Below, in pieces: positions 53,190 to 61,323 of a stretch of DNA of 64,000 nt. The stretch spans positions 3,205,700 to 3,269,699 of the forward strand of contig NZ_OY780939.1 of assembly GCF_963675975.1 (NCBI RefSeq). The letters are read 5' to 3'. Each line of letters begins with the position of its first letter. The first letter of the stretch is position 1. The notes under the pieces are model-generated. The model was not told where the DNA came from. It did not search any database and saw only the letters and a list, made by a program, of their open reading frames with translations. This DNA comes from Halarcobacter sp. (lineage in GTDB: Bacteria > Campylobacterota > Campylobacteria > Campylobacterales > Arcobacteraceae). The position numbers and the translations under genes were made by a program.

Positions 53190-54926
53190 TTATTTAAATT
53201 TACCACTTCCCTCTGTTAATAGCAATTCAATCATTTTTGCTATATCAGCTGGACTATTATTAATCTCTTTATCTAAAGTCTCAATTAAAACCTCATACTT
53301 AGCTGCACTCTCTTCATCTAAACCTTCTATATTATTTAGAATTTGACTTTTTACTTTTGCTTTAAGTCTTCCTTGAGCTGTTGAAGAGTCAAATTCATCT
53401 TCATAATTAGACAAAAAATCATTAACCAAATTCTCATCTATTGGATTACCATCTTTATCTAATTTTTTACCATCTTTATTATCTCCAATGATAACAATTT
53501 CATGATTAACAATAAATTTTTTATAAAAAACAAATAATAAAATTGCTGCAATTAAATATTGAATATACTCTGAAAAATCTTTCAGTATAGATCTTACCAT
53601 TGAAAATGTATCAACACCACTATCTTGACTTCCTGCAATTGGATTTCCATTTTCATCAACTTGTGTTCCAGCTGCATTTACAGATTTAAGTCCAATAAAC
53701 TTAAAATCTCTAACTGTTATTTTATCACCACGCTCTTCATCATAGCCTATTGTATCTTGTACAACTGATTCAATTGAAGCCAAAAACTCATCTCTGTTTT
53801 CAACATCGGCTAAAACTGTTGAGTCAAATGTAACGGCAGCTGTTACTCTTTTTATTGAAGAATAATTATTATTCTTTTCATCAATTACTTTTTTTGAAAT
53901 TTCATAATTTGTAATATTTTTTGTTGAAACAGTATTTGATTGTGCATTACCATTGCCATTTGCTCCGTCTGGCTCTTGTATATTGTTATCAACTCCAGCA
54001 GTTCCACCAGTACCATTATCTCCACCAACTGAACTACTTTCTAACTCATCTGTTTGTTGACTTCTTATTGTTCCTTCTGGATCATAAATCTCTTCTTGTA
54101 TATGTCTTTTTTTGAAATCTAGATTAAGTGAAACCCTAGCAACTACTCTTCCAACTCCAACGAAAGGTTCTAAAAGTGCTACAATTTTTTTCTCATAATC
54201 CTCTTCAAGTTTTAATTTATATTTATTTTGTGCAAGTGATTTTTGGTTATCTAAATCATCAGATGACATTTGAAGTAAAGCACCATCTTGATCAATTAAT
54301 TGAATATTTTCAACTTTTAGATTAGATACTGCTGACGCAATAAAATTTTTAATACCATCAATTTGTTTTTGAGTTAAAAAAACTCCTGGTTTCATTGAAA
54401 TTACTGCAGATGCAGTAGGGTCAGTTTTTCTTTCTGTAAAAATTGTTTCTTTTGGAATTGCAATTTTAACACTAGCTCTTAAAACGCCAGATAAAGATTC
54501 AAGAGATCTTGATAATTCACCCTCTAAAGCTCTTAAATATTTAACTTTGTTTTCAAAGTTTGTTGTCCCAAGTGATGATTTTTCAAATATTTCCCATCCA
54601 ACATGGTTACTTGTCGATGCTTCACTTGTAACTAACTTAATTTTTGCAATATTAATAAAATCTTTTGAAGTTTTTAGTGTTAAATTATCTCCATTACCAA
54701 CAACTGCAAATTCTATACCTGAAGCTTCTAATTCATTTGAAGCTAACATAACCTGATTTTTCGTTAGATTAGATGCAATAGTATAATTTAATTTTTTATC
54801 TTGAGCTTTAATATTTGAATATACTAATAAAGCTATTAGTAATATAAAAAGTATTGAAAAACCACCTATAATTACAGCTCTTTGTGCAGAATTTAAATTG
54901 TTTATAAACTTTAAGAGTTGGTCCAT
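53190..54926 (-). CDS. fliF: Flagellar MS-ring protein FliF
   Basis: 578 aa. Helix at about 16-38, ring-building domains with YLRALEGELSRSLESLSGV, variable linker rich in Gly/Asn (about 285-330), second helix at about 453-471, and a cytoplasmic tail for FliG. It is the first ring to be built. It follows flgB by 16 bp. Confidence 0.95.
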   Translation of the reverse strand: MDQLLKFINNLNSAQRAVIIGGFSILFILLIALLVYSNIKAQDKKLNYTIASNLTKNQVMLASNELEASGIEFAVVGNGDNLTLKTSKDFINIAKIKLVTSEASTSNHVGWEIFEKSSLGTTNFENKVKYLRALEGELSRSLESLSGVLRASVKIAIPKETIFTERKTDPTASAVISMKPGVFLTQKQIDGIKNFIASAVSNLKVENIQLIDQDGALLQMSSDDLDNQKSLAQNKYKLKLEEDYEKKIVALLEPFVGVGRVVARVSLNLDFKKRHIQEEIYDPEGTIRSQQTDELESSSVGGDNGTGGTAGVDNNIQEPDGANGNGNAQSNTVSTKNITNYEISKKVIDEKNNNYSSIKRVTAAVTFDSTVLADVENRDEFLASIESVVQDTIGYDEERGDKITVRDFKFIGLKSVNAAGTQVDENGNPIAGSQDSGVDTFSMVRSILKDFSEYIQYLIAAILLFVFYKKFIVNHEIVIIGDNKDGKKLDKDGNPIDENLVNDFLSNYEDEFDSSTAQGRLKAKVKSQILNNIEGLDEESAAKYEVLIETLDKEINNSPADIAKMIELLLTEGSGKFK

Positions 54927-54942
54927 ATATCAAATATCCTAA

Positions 54943-55353
54943 TTAATTGTTTTTTGATGCTTCAATTACTGATTTAAACAGTGCTGAATCTTTTTTTATA
55001 GAGGATTGTAATGCATCAAAAATCACTTTGTTTTTAGACATTTCACTCATCTGTTTATCTATATTTACATTATTTCCATCATTTTGTTCTTCTAAACCTT
55101 TTACTTCAACTAACCTTGATTTATCATTGTTTACTTGATTTGTTGAAGCAACACTTATATGCATTGAGTTTGTAGTTTTTAAAGCTAAATTTTTACTATC
55201 ATCAACTTTTTTAAGTTCATTTTCAAATACTAACTCTTTTGTTTTATAATTAGGTGTATTTATATTTGCTATATTACTTGAAATAACTTTTTGTCTTTCA
55301 CCTCTAAAACTTAATTGATCAAATAATATATCTGTTACGCCACTTGCTTTCAT
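54943..55353 (-). CDS. flgB: Flagellar basal-body rod protein FlgB
   Basis: 136 aa. FDQLSFRGERQKVISSNIAN then INTPNYKTKELVFE is the rod protein start, and SSIKKDSALFKSVIEA the C-terminal helix. It is the innermost proximal rod protein. Its ATG overlaps the previous stop by one base. Confidence 0.93.
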   Translation of the reverse strand: MKASGVTDILFDQLSFRGERQKVISSNIANINTPNYKTKELVFENELKKVDDSKNLALKTTNSMHISVASTNQVNNDKSRLVEVKGLEEQNDGNNVNIDKQMSEMSKNKVIFDALQSSIKKDSALFKSVIEASKNN

Positions 55354-56078
55354 TAGTTATTATTATTTCCTATTTTATTAATTAAGTTTTCGTTCAATTC
55401 ATCAATAGAATTAACAGCTTTTTGTGCTTGTTCAAATCTTCTATGAGCATCAATTAATGCAACCATTGTTGATACTGAATTAACATTTGATTTTTCAATT
55501 GCACCTTGTACTAATTGTCTATCATTATTCTCTAATTGCTCAGTGATTTGTCCATCTTCTTTTAGTTTAAAGTTATTATCTTTATATTTTTCAAGTTGCT
55601 CAAAATCTATTCTTGTAACAGAGATTTGATTTTCAAACCCCTCTTCTTCAAGAGCAATAGGTTCATTATCATTACTTAATACAAATTGGCCATTTGAATC
55701 AACTAAAAAACCATCTAAATTTTTAAATGCTCCATCTCTTGTATAGACTATATCTCCACTTTTATCTTGTATTTTGAAAAAAGTATCAGAATCACTTAAT
55801 GCAAAATCCAAAGCATTTCCTGTAGGCATAACTACACCTTGCTCACTATTAATAAATTTAGAATCCATTTTAGGAATTGTATTTGTCACTTCATTTATTT
55901 TAGTTGGTGTAAACCCCTCCATTTGAGCTCTTTGTAAATAATAATTAAATGAACCCTCAGTACTACCTTCTTGTTTAAAACCATGTGTATTTGTATTAGC
56001 TAAATTATTTGATATCATATCAATTCTATTGATTTGATTTATCATTGAGGCTGCTAAAGGATAAGTACCTTGATTCAT
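55353..56078 (-). CDS. Flagellar rod protein, FlgF/FlgG family (probable FlgF)
   Basis: 241 aa. NRIDMISNNLANTNTHGFKQ (rod N-terminal), DTFFKIQDKSGDIVYTRDGA (central), and a C-terminal VNSVSTMVALIDAHRRFEQ. It is shorter and more divergent than the divergent flgG at 57.8 kb, so FlgF is likely, but a second FlgG is possible. AAGGAGATAAA precedes its ATG. It is placed between the CheZ-like gene and flgB. Confidence 0.8.
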   Translation of the reverse strand: MNQGTYPLAASMINQINRIDMISNNLANTNTHGFKQEGSTEGSFNYYLQRAQMEGFTPTKINEVTNTIPKMDSKFINSEQGVVMPTGNALDFALSDSDTFFKIQDKSGDIVYTRDGAFKNLDGFLVDSNGQFVLSNDNEPIALEEEGFENQISVTRIDFEQLEKYKDNNFKLKEDGQITEQLENNDRQLVQGAIEKSNVNSVSTMVALIDAHRRFEQAQKAVNSIDELNENLINKIGNNNN

Positions 56079-56087
56079 TTTATCTCC

Positions 56088-57209
56088 TTACTTATTAAAT
56101 TCAGAAATTAATGCTTCTAGATCATCAGTAGCCATTAAATCTTCAGTATTTTTATCACCTGAAATATGCTTTGCAACAGCCACTTCTTGGTGATTTCCTT
56201 GGTCTTCAAATAAGTTATTTAAATATACAGTCAATTTTCTAATTACAGACATAACTCTTTCAATTTTTTGTCTATTAATATCATGATATTGCATCAATTC
56301 CATTGCTTGAAAAATTTCTGTATTCCCATCATTTAATTTAGAATTCACATCACTAATATATTCACTCATTTGATTTGCATGTTCTAAATTTTGTTTAAAA
56401 ACTTCAATATTAGGGAATTTATTGCTTAATGAATTTAGCATTAAAACTTGTTTTTCATTAAATTCATTTAATGCTTTAACATCTTTTTGAATAGCATTGT
56501 TATAATCTAATATATTACTCAATACATCAAATATTTTTGTTGCTTTCTCTTCAGAATCATTAGCTACTGCACTTAATTGATTTACAACTTTAGTATCCTC
56601 ATCTACCGGTAAAGGAAACACTCCCGAATTGATTTTAGTGTCAATATCATCTTTTTCATCTTTAGTTAATTCTTCAGTTTGAGGTATGTCATTATCAACG
56701 ATTCCATCAATTGAAGACAAAAGGTCGTCAATATTATCTGAACTAATATTTTCACTTGAAGCAGCAATTGTTTCTTCTAAAGTTGGCTCATCTATTGAAG
56801 AATCTGTAGTTTCTTCAATATTTTCATCTAAAGAATTTTCTACATCATTTTCTTGAACAACATCATTTTCTTGAACAACATCAGTTTCATCAACAGTTGA
56901 TTCAGCTTCTTCAGTTTTATTAGTTTCAAGCTCTTTAATTATATCATCAATATTGGTTTCCTCTGAAGGGTTATTTTCAGGTTCAGCAACATCCTCAATA
57001 TTATTTAAAATATCTTCAACAGATTCATCTTTTTCATCATTACTTTCATTATTAACAATATCTTCAGTTTGTGCTATTAATTCATTAATATCATCTTCTG
57101 ACATATTGCCCTGAGCTTCAGTCTTTTCTTCTTCTGATTCTGAAGATGCGCTATCATCAAAATCTAAACCATTCATCAAAGACTCAATCTCTTCTTGACT
57201 CATACTCAT
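56088..57209 (-). CDS. CheZ-like CheY-P phosphatase with multiple CheY-docking-like motifs
   Basis: 373 aa. The C-terminal part (about 205-340) is a helical bundle of CheZ type. LMQYHDINRQKIERVMSVI (305-323) carries the catalytic DxxxQ pair, D310 and Q314, as in CheZ and the H. pylori remote CheZ. The end, MATDDLEALISEFN (359-372), resembles the CheY-binding tail of CheZ. The first 200 residues are acidic and disordered, and MSQEEIESLMNG (3-14) looks like the FliM N-terminal CheY-binding peptide. Similar motifs occur at 36-46, 63-71, 84-94 and 155-168. It lies 25 bp after cheY. Function is inferred from motifs. Confidence 0.72.
   Translation of the reverse strand: MSMSQEEIESLMNGLDFDDSASSESEEEKTEAQGNMSEDDINELIAQTEDIVNNESNDEKDESVEDILNNIEDVAEPENNPSEETNIDDIIKELETNKTEEAESTVDETDVVQENDVVQENDVENSLDENIEETTDSSIDEPTLEETIAASSENISSDNIDDLLSSIDGIVDNDIPQTEELTKDEKDDIDTKINSGVFPLPVDEDTKVVNQLSAVANDSEEKATKIFDVLSNILDYNNAIQKDVKALNEFNEKQVLMLNSLSNKFPNIEVFKQNLEHANQMSEYISDVNSKLNDGNTEIFQAMELMQYHDINRQKIERVMSVIRKLTVYLNNLFEDQGNHQEVAVAKHISGDKNTEDLMATDDLEALISEFNK
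56842..56883 (-). repeat. 18-bp tandem repeat, 2.3 copies, inside the CheZ-like gene
   Basis: The plus-strand unit ACATCATTTTCTTGAACA occurs at 56842-56859 and 56860-56877, with a partial third copy to 56883. It keeps the frame and encodes repeated DVVQEN in the acidic linker. It looks like a recent in-frame slippage event that could vary linker length between strains. Confidence 0.9.
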
Positions 57210-57234
57210 AATCTACACCTTTTAGATATTTTAA

Positions 57235-57603
57235 CTATTTCAGAACCCCATCTAGTTTTTCTTTTAATACTTCGGCATTAAAAGGTTTAACTATATAGTT
57301 ATTTACACCTGCTTTAAGTGCTGTAATAACCTCATTTTTACCACCTTCTGTTGTAATCATAATGATAGGAACTTTTTGATGGTTACCCTCAGATCTAACT
57401 TTCTTAACTAACTCTAGACCATTCATATTTGGCATATTCCAATCTGTTAAAATTATATCGTATTGAGATTCACCTAGTAGTTTCCATGCTTTTACACCAT
57501 CTTCTGCTTCATCAAAATCATCTTTAGCGTAACCAAGTTGCATGACAACATTACCTATAATTCTTCTCATAGTAGAACTATCGTCAACTATTAAAATCTT
57601 CAT
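57235..57603 (-). CDS. cheY: Chemotaxis response regulator CheY
   Basis: 122 aa single receiver domain. Acidic pair D7 and D8, phospho-acceptor D54 (in LTDWNMPNMNG), T84, Y103 and K106 are all present. CheY-P binds the motor switch and alters rotation. It precedes the CheZ-like gene by 25 bp on the same strand and is divergent from flgG. A TATAAT box lies 39-44 bases upstream. Confidence 0.95.
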   Translation of the reverse strand: MKILIVDDSSTMRRIIGNVVMQLGYAKDDFDEAEDGVKAWKLLGESQYDIILTDWNMPNMNGLELVKKVRSEGNHQKVPIIMITTEGGKNEVITALKAGVNNYIVKPFNAEVLKEKLDGVLK

Positions 57604-57641
57604 ATTATTACCTTTTTTAAATCTGTATTCAAAATCCTTAT

Positions 57642-57647
57642 ATTATA
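57642..57647 (-). promoter_or_regulatory. Putative -10 (TATAAT) of cheY
   Basis: On the minus strand TATAAT lies 39-44 bases before the cheY start, in the 157-bp gap between cheY and flgG. No -35 and no sigma54 motif are visible. Confidence 0.45.
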
Positions 57648-57725
57648 TATGATTTGTTTTAAATTTATACTTAATAAATAATAATTTAGAGTAACCAATT
57701 TATCTAACTTTAAAAATTCTTTAAA

Positions 57726-57731
57726 TATAAT
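57726..57731 (+). promoter_or_regulatory. Putative -10 (TATAAT) of flgG
   Basis: TATAAT lies 29 bases before the end of the gap, giving a leader of about 20 bases with AAGGA near the ATG at 57761. It is of the sigma70 kind. Confidence 0.45.
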
Positions 57732-57760
57732 TATTTTAGATTACAAAAATAAGGATTACC

Positions 57761-58549
57761 ATGATAAGAGGTTTATATACAGCAGCAACTGGTATGAATG
57801 CAATGCAAAATCAAATAGACGTAACATCAAACAACATTTCGAATGTAAATACTATTGGATTTAAGCAAGATAGAGCAGAGTTTCAAGACTTAATGTATGA
57901 AAGTCTTAACTACACTGCTGGACAGACTTCTGAAATCACTTCAAATCCTACAGGGATTGATGTTGGGCTTGGAGTAAGATTATCTGGTATCCAAAAAAAC
58001 TTTTTAGAAGGTGATTTAAAAATCACTTCAAATTCTTTAGATATGGCTATTGAAGGAAAAGGTTTCTTTCAAGTTACTATGCCAAATGGAGAAATAGCTT
58101 ATACAAGAGGTGGTGCCTTTAAACTAGATAATGAAGGTAATATCGTAAATGGTAATGGCTATCTTTTAGAACCTCAAATAACTGTACCTGAAAATTTAGT
58201 TAACCTTACTATAGCAAATGATGGAACAGTAACAGCAGAAGATCCTGCAACTGGTGATGTAACAAACCTAGGACAAATCACTACTGTTGATTTTATTAAT
58301 CCAGCAGGTTTAACTCCCCTTGGAGAATCATTATTCCTAGCAAGTGATGTTTCAGGTGATCCTATTGAAGGTGTACCATCAGAAGAACAATTTGGTTCTA
58401 TAAAACAAGGAATGATTGAATTATCAAATGTAAAACTTGTTAATGAAATGGTTGATTTAATTACAGCACAAAGAGCATATGAAGCTAATTCAAAAGCGAT
58501 TACAACTTCTGATGATATGCTAAGTATTGTTAATCAATTAAAAAGATAA
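57761..58549 (+). CDS. flgG: Flagellar distal rod protein FlgG
   Basis: 262 aa, normal length. MIRGLYTAATGMNAMQNQID, NNISNVNTIGFKQDRAEFQD, and the C-terminal EMVDLITAQRAYEANSKAI are classic FlgG. It forms the distal rod. AAGGA lies upstream of the ATG. It diverges from cheY and leads the unit with the two following genes. Confidence 0.97.
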   Translation: MIRGLYTAATGMNAMQNQIDVTSNNISNVNTIGFKQDRAEFQDLMYESLNYTAGQTSEITSNPTGIDVGLGVRLSGIQKNFLEGDLKITSNSLDMAIEGKGFFQVTMPNGEIAYTRGGAFKLDNEGNIVNGNGYLLEPQITVPENLVNLTIANDGTVTAEDPATGDVTNLGQITTVDFINPAGLTPLGESLFLASDVSGDPIEGVPSEEQFGSIKQGMIELSNVKLVNEMVDLITAQRAYEANSKAITTSDDMLSIVNQLKR

Positions 58550-58569
58550 TTAATCTAAATTATTGACTC

Positions 58570-59004
58570 ATGTCTGTTAAATTAGAAGAGTTAAAAAAGC
58601 TTCGTGAAGCAAACTTTGCTAAGCATAAAAAGAAAAAAAGAGAATATTACTTAAAAAGTAAAGATAAAAATACACAAACAAAATATAAAAACTATAAAGA
58701 GATTGATTATTCACAAGAACTAAATAGTGAAAATTTTGCAAAAAACATTAAACTTATTGCAAAAAAACAAAAAGCGCACGTAGATGATAGAAAAGAACAA
58801 ATTCTTCAAAAAATTGAGGAATATAAAGAGAAAAAACAATCTTACTATCAAAAAAACCGAAAAAAAAGACTAGAATACGATAAAGTATACAGAGAGAAGA
58901 AAAAAGAAGAATTAAAAAATTATAGAAAAGAATATTATAGAAAAAATAGAGAAAAAATATTAGAAAAACAAAAACTAAGAAGAAATAACCAAAAAGAAGA
59001 GTAA
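58570..59004 (+). CDS. Very basic Lys/Tyr-rich helical protein, unknown
   Basis: 144 aa, not recognised. About a third of residues are lysine, with arginine and tyrosine also frequent, arranged as charged helices. Repeats such as KKQSYYQKNRKKR and KEYYRKNREKI resemble low-complexity YYxKNR elements seen in some phage proteins. No signal peptide; probably cytoplasmic and perhaps nucleic-acid or membrane binding. The ribosome site is weak. It is 20 bp after flgG and 4 bp before the SPOR-like gene. Confidence 0.6.
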   Translation: MSVKLEELKKLREANFAKHKKKKREYYLKSKDKNTQTKYKNYKEIDYSQELNSENFAKNIKLIAKKQKAHVDDRKEQILQKIEEYKEKKQSYYQKNRKKRLEYDKVYREKKKEELKNYRKEYYRKNREKILEKQKLRRNNQKEE

Positions 59005-59008
59005 AAAA

Positions 59009-60193
59009 ATGGCTGAAAAAAGTGATGAAGAAATAGTAAAAGAAGAAGCTGGGCTAGAGTCTAAAATAACTGATGAAGAGGTATTAGCTCACCTTTCATT
59101 AGATAATGATTCTTCCGACAAAGATACCCTTAAACCTGTTGATAATAACTCAAATAATAATAATGACAATACTGAAAAACCTGTAGATAAAAGCGATGAT
59201 CAAAATACTGAAAATACAAATGGTGTAAAGCAAAATATAATTGAAAATGAAGATAAGGATTATGAAAAAGAATTAGAAAATGATGGTTCAAAAGAAAAAG
59301 AGGAAGAAGAACTAACCATACAAAAAAAGCAACCAAAGATTTTTAAAATTCTCATAGCAATTGCTACACTACTCTTTGGAGTGTTAATAATAGGTCTTAT
59401 ATTATATTTTATAGGTTTTTTTGATCCAGAAGAGGAAGTTAAACCTCTAACAAAAGTTGAAACTAAAAAAGTTGTACCTGATGTTGTTTTTAATGAAAAA
59501 GAGATAGACAAAAAAGAATTAAATAAAAAACTTACTATGCTTACAAAAAAAGAGATAATGAGTAAAGATGAGTTAGAAGCTGAAGAAAAAAGAATTGCAG
59601 AAGAGAAAAAAAGAAAAGAAGAAGAACAACAAAGAGCTTTAGAAGAGAAGAAAAAAGAGGAAGAGCTAAAATTAGCAAATCAGTTAGCAAAAATACAAGC
59701 TGAAAAAGATGAGCTTATAAAACATCAAGAAGAGATAAAAAAACAACAAGATGAATTTATAAAACTTCAAGAACAAGCAAAAAAAGATCTTGAGGAAAAA
59801 ATGCAAAATATATCATCTGGTAAAATAGTAAATGTACCACAAAGGGATTTATCTAAAGAGCAAGCTTCTTCTACAAATGAAGTAGAAACAACGCCTACTA
59901 TATCTGATATTCCTATGGAAAATGACAATGATTATAAAACATTTTTATCATTTATAAATGTAGCTACAATAAAAGGTGATTTATATAAATCGTATTTAGA
60001 CAAAGTAGAAAAATATGATAAAAAACTTTCATTATGTAGAGATTTAAAAAATAGAATTGAGATATATTTCGGACCTTATCAATCACAAGCTGAAAGGGAA
60101 AAAGTATTTAACTCTCTTATTGAAAATGGATTTAAACAAGCTTATTTAGTAGATTTTACTGAAGAAGAGTATAAAAGTAGATGTGAGTATTAG
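59009..60193 (+). CDS. Single-span membrane protein with coiled coil and SPOR-like C-terminus
   Basis: 394 aa. The cytoplasmic N-terminus (1-110) is acidic, one helix lies at about 112-136, and a long periplasmic Lys/Glu coiled coil runs from about 180 to 275. The end (about 335-394) has RIEIYFGPYQSQAEREKVFN, reminiscent of SPOR domains that bind denuded peptidoglycan, and two cysteines (in LCRDL and near the end, SRCEY). It may mark a site in the cell wall, perhaps near the pole or flagellum. Function not established. Confidence 0.6.
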   Translation: MAEKSDEEIVKEEAGLESKITDEEVLAHLSLDNDSSDKDTLKPVDNNSNNNNDNTEKPVDKSDDQNTENTNGVKQNIIENEDKDYEKELENDGSKEKEEEELTIQKKQPKIFKILIAIATLLFGVLIIGLILYFIGFFDPEEEVKPLTKVETKKVVPDVVFNEKEIDKKELNKKLTMLTKKEIMSKDELEAEEKRIAEEKKRKEEEQQRALEEKKKEEELKLANQLAKIQAEKDELIKHQEEIKKQQDEFIKLQEQAKKDLEEKMQNISSGKIVNVPQRDLSKEQASSTNEVETTPTISDIPMENDNDYKTFLSFINVATIKGDLYKSYLDKVEKYDKKLSLCRDLKNRIEIYFGPYQSQAEREKVFNSLIENGFKQAYLVDFTEEEYKSRCEY

Positions 60194-60215
60194 AAGACTT
60201 ACGAGTTTTCTAATA
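60188..60215. terminator. Hairpin spanning both stop codons (SPOR-like gene / rimM)
   Basis: TATTAGAAGACT and AGTTTTCTAATA form a 12-bp stem with one G-U wobble and a TACG tetraloop, which is of the stable UNCG class in RNA. The left arm holds the TAG of the plus gene, and the convergent rimM stop is at 60199-60201. A T-run after it is short. Confidence 0.6.
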
Positions 60216-60732
60216 TTTCAAAACAATTCTTAGTTTCAATAACTTTTTTTTCAATATCTACATTTACAATATAATTTTCTACATTGTAAGGTATTAAAAA
60301 AGTTTTTGGCAACTTTAGTTCATCAACTAATTTTTTATCAGTAACAATTTCCAAATAATCGTCTAATGGAAATCTATGTATATCTTTTACAACTCCAAGT
60401 ATCTTATCTGCTTCAATTATTTGACAATCCATAATATCGAACCAAAAATATTCATCTTTTTCTAATTTACAAGATTCTTTTGTTTGTTCTGCTGTCACAT
60501 ATAATTCTTGATTTGTAAGTTTTTTTGCAATATCTACATCATCATAACCCTCAAATTTGATTAAATCCCTTGAAGCGTTATACTCTTGTACTTTTAATTG
60601 CAATTTTTTATTTGTAGTGAAAATAGTGTTTTTCTTGAATTGCTCAGGAAAGTCAGAGTCAATAAAAAGTCTTAAGTGACCTTTTAGTCCTACTGCTTTT
60701 CCTAGCTTTGCAACATATATTTTGTTATTCAT
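60199..60732 (-). CDS. rimM: 16S rRNA processing protein RimM
   Basis: 177 aa, normal length. KLGKAVGLKGHLRLFIDSDF and the PRC-barrel part KDEYFWFDIMDCQII are typical. It assists 30S maturation and binds S19. It follows khpA by 9 bp. The usual next genes, trmD and rplS, are missing; a convergent gene follows instead. Confidence 0.93.
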   Translation of the reverse strand: MNNKIYVAKLGKAVGLKGHLRLFIDSDFPEQFKKNTIFTTNKKLQLKVQEYNASRDLIKFEGYDDVDIAKKLTNQELYVTAEQTKESCKLEKDEYFWFDIMDCQIIEADKILGVVKDIHRFPLDDYLEIVTDKKLVDELKLPKTFLIPYNVENYIVNVDIEKKVIETKNCFEILENS

Positions 60733-60741
60733 TAGCGAAAG

Positions 60742-60981
60742 TTAATTTGCAAGTACTTGTATTTTGTAAGATACACCATCTTTTGCTTTACAACCATTTG
60801 CCATAGTTTTTAAAGCATTAATCATATTACCATTTTTACCAATAAGTTTTCCAATATCAGCACTATTTGCTTTAATTGTAATCTCTGTAAATGTTTCATC
60901 TACTTTATTAGTTGATAATGATACTTCTTCTGGCTTACTAACAATAAGTTTTGCGTAACTTTCTATAAAATTTGTAATCAT
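60742..60981 (-). CDS. khpA: KH-domain RNA-binding protein KhpA
   Basis: 79 aa. One KH domain with the GxxG loop in GKLIGKNGNMINALKTM. It is an RNA chaperone, often paired with KhpB. It lies between rpsP and rimM, as is common. Confidence 0.9.
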   Translation of the reverse strand: MITNFIESYAKLIVSKPEEVSLSTNKVDETFTEITIKANSADIGKLIGKNGNMINALKTMANGCKAKDGVSYKIQVLAN

Positions 60982-61001
60982 GTTGTTATTGTATTATATA
61001 A

Positions 61002-61232
61002 TTACTTTTGTGATGCTAATTTTTTAACTTTTTCTGATGGTTTTGCACCAACACTTAACCAATAGTTATATCTTTCTTCATCAAGTTTTAAAACTTTTGG
61101 CTCAGATACTGGGTTAAAATAACCAATTGATTCAATCCAACCTGAATCTCTTCTTTTTCTTGAATCTGTTACAACGATTCTATAAAATGGTTTTTTGTTT
61201 CTTCCCATTCTTGTTAATCTAATTACTGTCAT
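61002..61232 (-). CDS. rpsP: 30S ribosomal protein S16
   Basis: 76 aa. [19 protein letters not shown] is the S16 start, followed by [14 protein letters not shown]. It is preceded by AAAAAGG and by a long RNA hairpin at 61258-61309. It heads the rpsP-khpA-rimM unit. Confidence 0.97.
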   Translation of the reverse strand: MTVIRLTRMGRNKKPFYRIVVTDSRKRRDSGWIESIGYFNPVSEPKVLKLDEERYNYWLSVGAKPSEKVKKLASQK

Positions 61233-61257
61233 GTTTTTTTCCTTTTTTATTCTTCTT

Positions 61258-61309
61258 AGTATTGAATTCTAAACTCAACTTTTAAAAAGTAAGTTTACAA
61301 CTCAATACT
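61258..61309 (-). other. Long imperfect RNA hairpin in the rpsP leader
   Basis: On the minus strand, outer arms AGTATTGAGTT and AATTCAATACT (11 bp with one G-U) enclose a second stem beginning AAACTTA and ending TGAGTTT, giving about 20 pairs in 52 bases with one bulge. It ends about 26 bases before the rpsP start. No U-tract follows, so it is not an ordinary terminator. It may be a regulatory or processing site between ffh and rpsP. Confidence 0.5.
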
Positions 61310-61323
61310 AATTTAAGTTTTAC

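Noticed and set aside
48655..57760. Sigma54 promoter (GG-N10-GC) in flagellar gaps
   Set aside because: Read by eye in each gap on both strands; none seen. The promoters found are TATAAT type.
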